Assembly (NCBI GenBank): GCA_036521655.1 | Contig: DATDHI010000106.1 | Coordinates: 1 to 6,203 of the forward strand | Reading direction: 5' to 3' | From: GCA-003244245 sp036521655 | GTDB lineage: Bacteria; Actinomycetota; Actinomycetes; Mycobacteriales; Pseudonocardiaceae | Length of the DNA: 6,203 nt | Shown here: positions 5,791-6,203 of the stretch, one piece after another | How the letters are laid out: every line of letters starts with the position of its first letter | Position numbering within the stretch: position 1 is the first letter of the stretch | Notes under the pieces: model-generated | What the model was told of the DNA's origin: nothing | What the model saw: the letters and a program-made list of their open reading frames with translations, nothing else | The model's database searches: none | Position numbers and translations under genes: made by a program

Positions 5791-5834
5791 GTGTCGTGCT
5801 CTGGTGCCCGGTGTGTCGTGCTCTGGTGCCCCGC
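5791..5834. repeat. 22-bp tandem direct repeat, two units, convergent intergenic region
   Basis: Units at 5791-5812 and 5813-5834 share their first 19 bases (GTGTCGTGCTCTGGTGCCC) exactly and differ in the last three. The repeat sits between the accA stop and the restored permease stop, right after a C7 run (5782-5788). I see no clear intrinsic terminator hairpin in it. Confidence 0.85.
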
Positions 5835-5835
5835 C

Positions 5836-6203
5836 TTATCCCCCGCTGAGCAACAACGCGCCTTCCGCCGCGATCAGAGTGACCGCAGCGGTGACGGCGG
5901 CCGTCGCCGCGAACCTGCCCCCAGGCGATCCGAACACCGGCCGACCGGCAACGCTCGTACCAGAGGATGATCGCCAGCGAGGCCCACGGCGTGACCAATG
6001 AGCTCACGTTCGTGGCAATCAACAGACCGAGCAACTGATCGCTGTTGGTCACAACCGCTTCACCGGCCACGTAGGCGGGCAGATTGTTGACCGTATTGGA
6101 CAGGATGGCGCCAAACGCATCCGCCCGCGCGACACCCTCGACGCCTGCATCGGTGCCGAGCAGATTACCGAGCAACCGGCCCAGTCCAAATCGGTCGATG
6201 TCT
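5836..6203 (-). pseudogene. SLC13/ArsB-type anion permease, C-terminal part with a frameshift
   Basis: The 3' end of a membrane transporter of the ArsB/NhaD/SLC13 type entering from the right edge; the N-terminal part is outside the window. Marks: 'AFGAILSNTVNNLPAYVAGEAV', the NNLPA re-entrant hairpin, and 'LIATNVSSLVTPWASLAIILWYERCR', the second hairpin plus helix. After 'GVRIAWG' the open frame turns into an arginine-rich stretch and would run to TGA 5773-5771. Removing one base from the C5 run at 5918-5922 restores 'RFAATAAVTAAVTLIAAEGALLLSGG' and a TAA at 5838-5836, a normal final membrane helix for this family. So there is a single-base insertion, either a real mutation or a homopolymer sequencing error. 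If real, the last helix is replaced by a charged tail and function is doubtful. Arsenite export or citrate-like anion transport cannot be told apart from this fragment. Confidence 0.75.

Noticed and set aside
5782..5835. Bidirectional intrinsic terminator between accA and the permease gene
   Set aside because: The sequence is a direct, not inverted, repeat; I could not draw a stable stem followed by a T run on either strand.
1..6203. CRISPR array, tRNA or rRNA gene, toxin-antitoxin pair or defence island
   Set aside because: No spaced repeat series, no cloverleaf or rRNA signature, and no recognisable toxin, nuclease or helicase gene was seen on either strand.

Overview
The window is high-GC DNA with strong G/C preference at third codon positions and frequent GTG starts. 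It is typical of an actinomycete. The dut / DUF3710 / OB-fold / DUF3159 block beside a divergent DUF3093 gene matches, from memory, the Rv2693c-Rv2698 neighbourhood of Mycobacterium tuberculosis. A Pseudonocardiales-like host is my inference; no marker here settles the genus.

Layout, left to right. (1) Positions 1-347 hold the 3' end of an IS1182-type transposase on the + strand; its 5' part lies outside the window. (2) Positions 348-957 are a decayed accessory patch on the - strand. It contains the remnant of an ASCH-domain gene, carrying an in-frame TAG and a probable one-base deletion, fused in frame to the tail of a second gene that I cannot name firmly. (3) Positions 958-3421 hold four - strand genes in the order dut, DUF3710, OB-fold protein, DUF3159 membrane protein. 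Spacing is tight: dut and DUF3710 are 3 bp apart, and the OB-fold and DUF3159 genes overlap by ATGA. (4) A 25-bp divergent gap (3422-3446) separates dut from the + strand DUF3093 membrane-protein gene; overlapping -10-like elements on the two strands suggest mirrored, possibly leaderless promoters. (5) Positions 4009-5781 encode a complete 590-residue acyl-CoA carboxylase alpha subunit (biotin carboxylase plus BCCP). (6) Positions 5836-6203 hold the 3' end of a convergent SLC13/ArsB-type permease gene whose last membrane helix is out of frame by one base in a C5 run.

Functionally, dut removes dUTP and supplies dUMP, and accA supplies the biotin-dependent half of malonyl- or methylmalonyl-CoA synthesis. 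The other conserved genes (DUF3710, OB-fold, DUF3159, DUF3093) have no established role that I can assign. The left edge looks like a synteny break: in M. tuberculosis the neighbours of the DUF3159 gene are Trk-type potassium-uptake genes, while here there is transposon-associated debris. I found no tRNA, rRNA, CRISPR array or convincing new defence or metabolic system. The most interesting signals are the gene wreckage at 353-864, the symmetric divergent promoter, the permease frameshift, and three short in-gene or intergenic tandem repeats.
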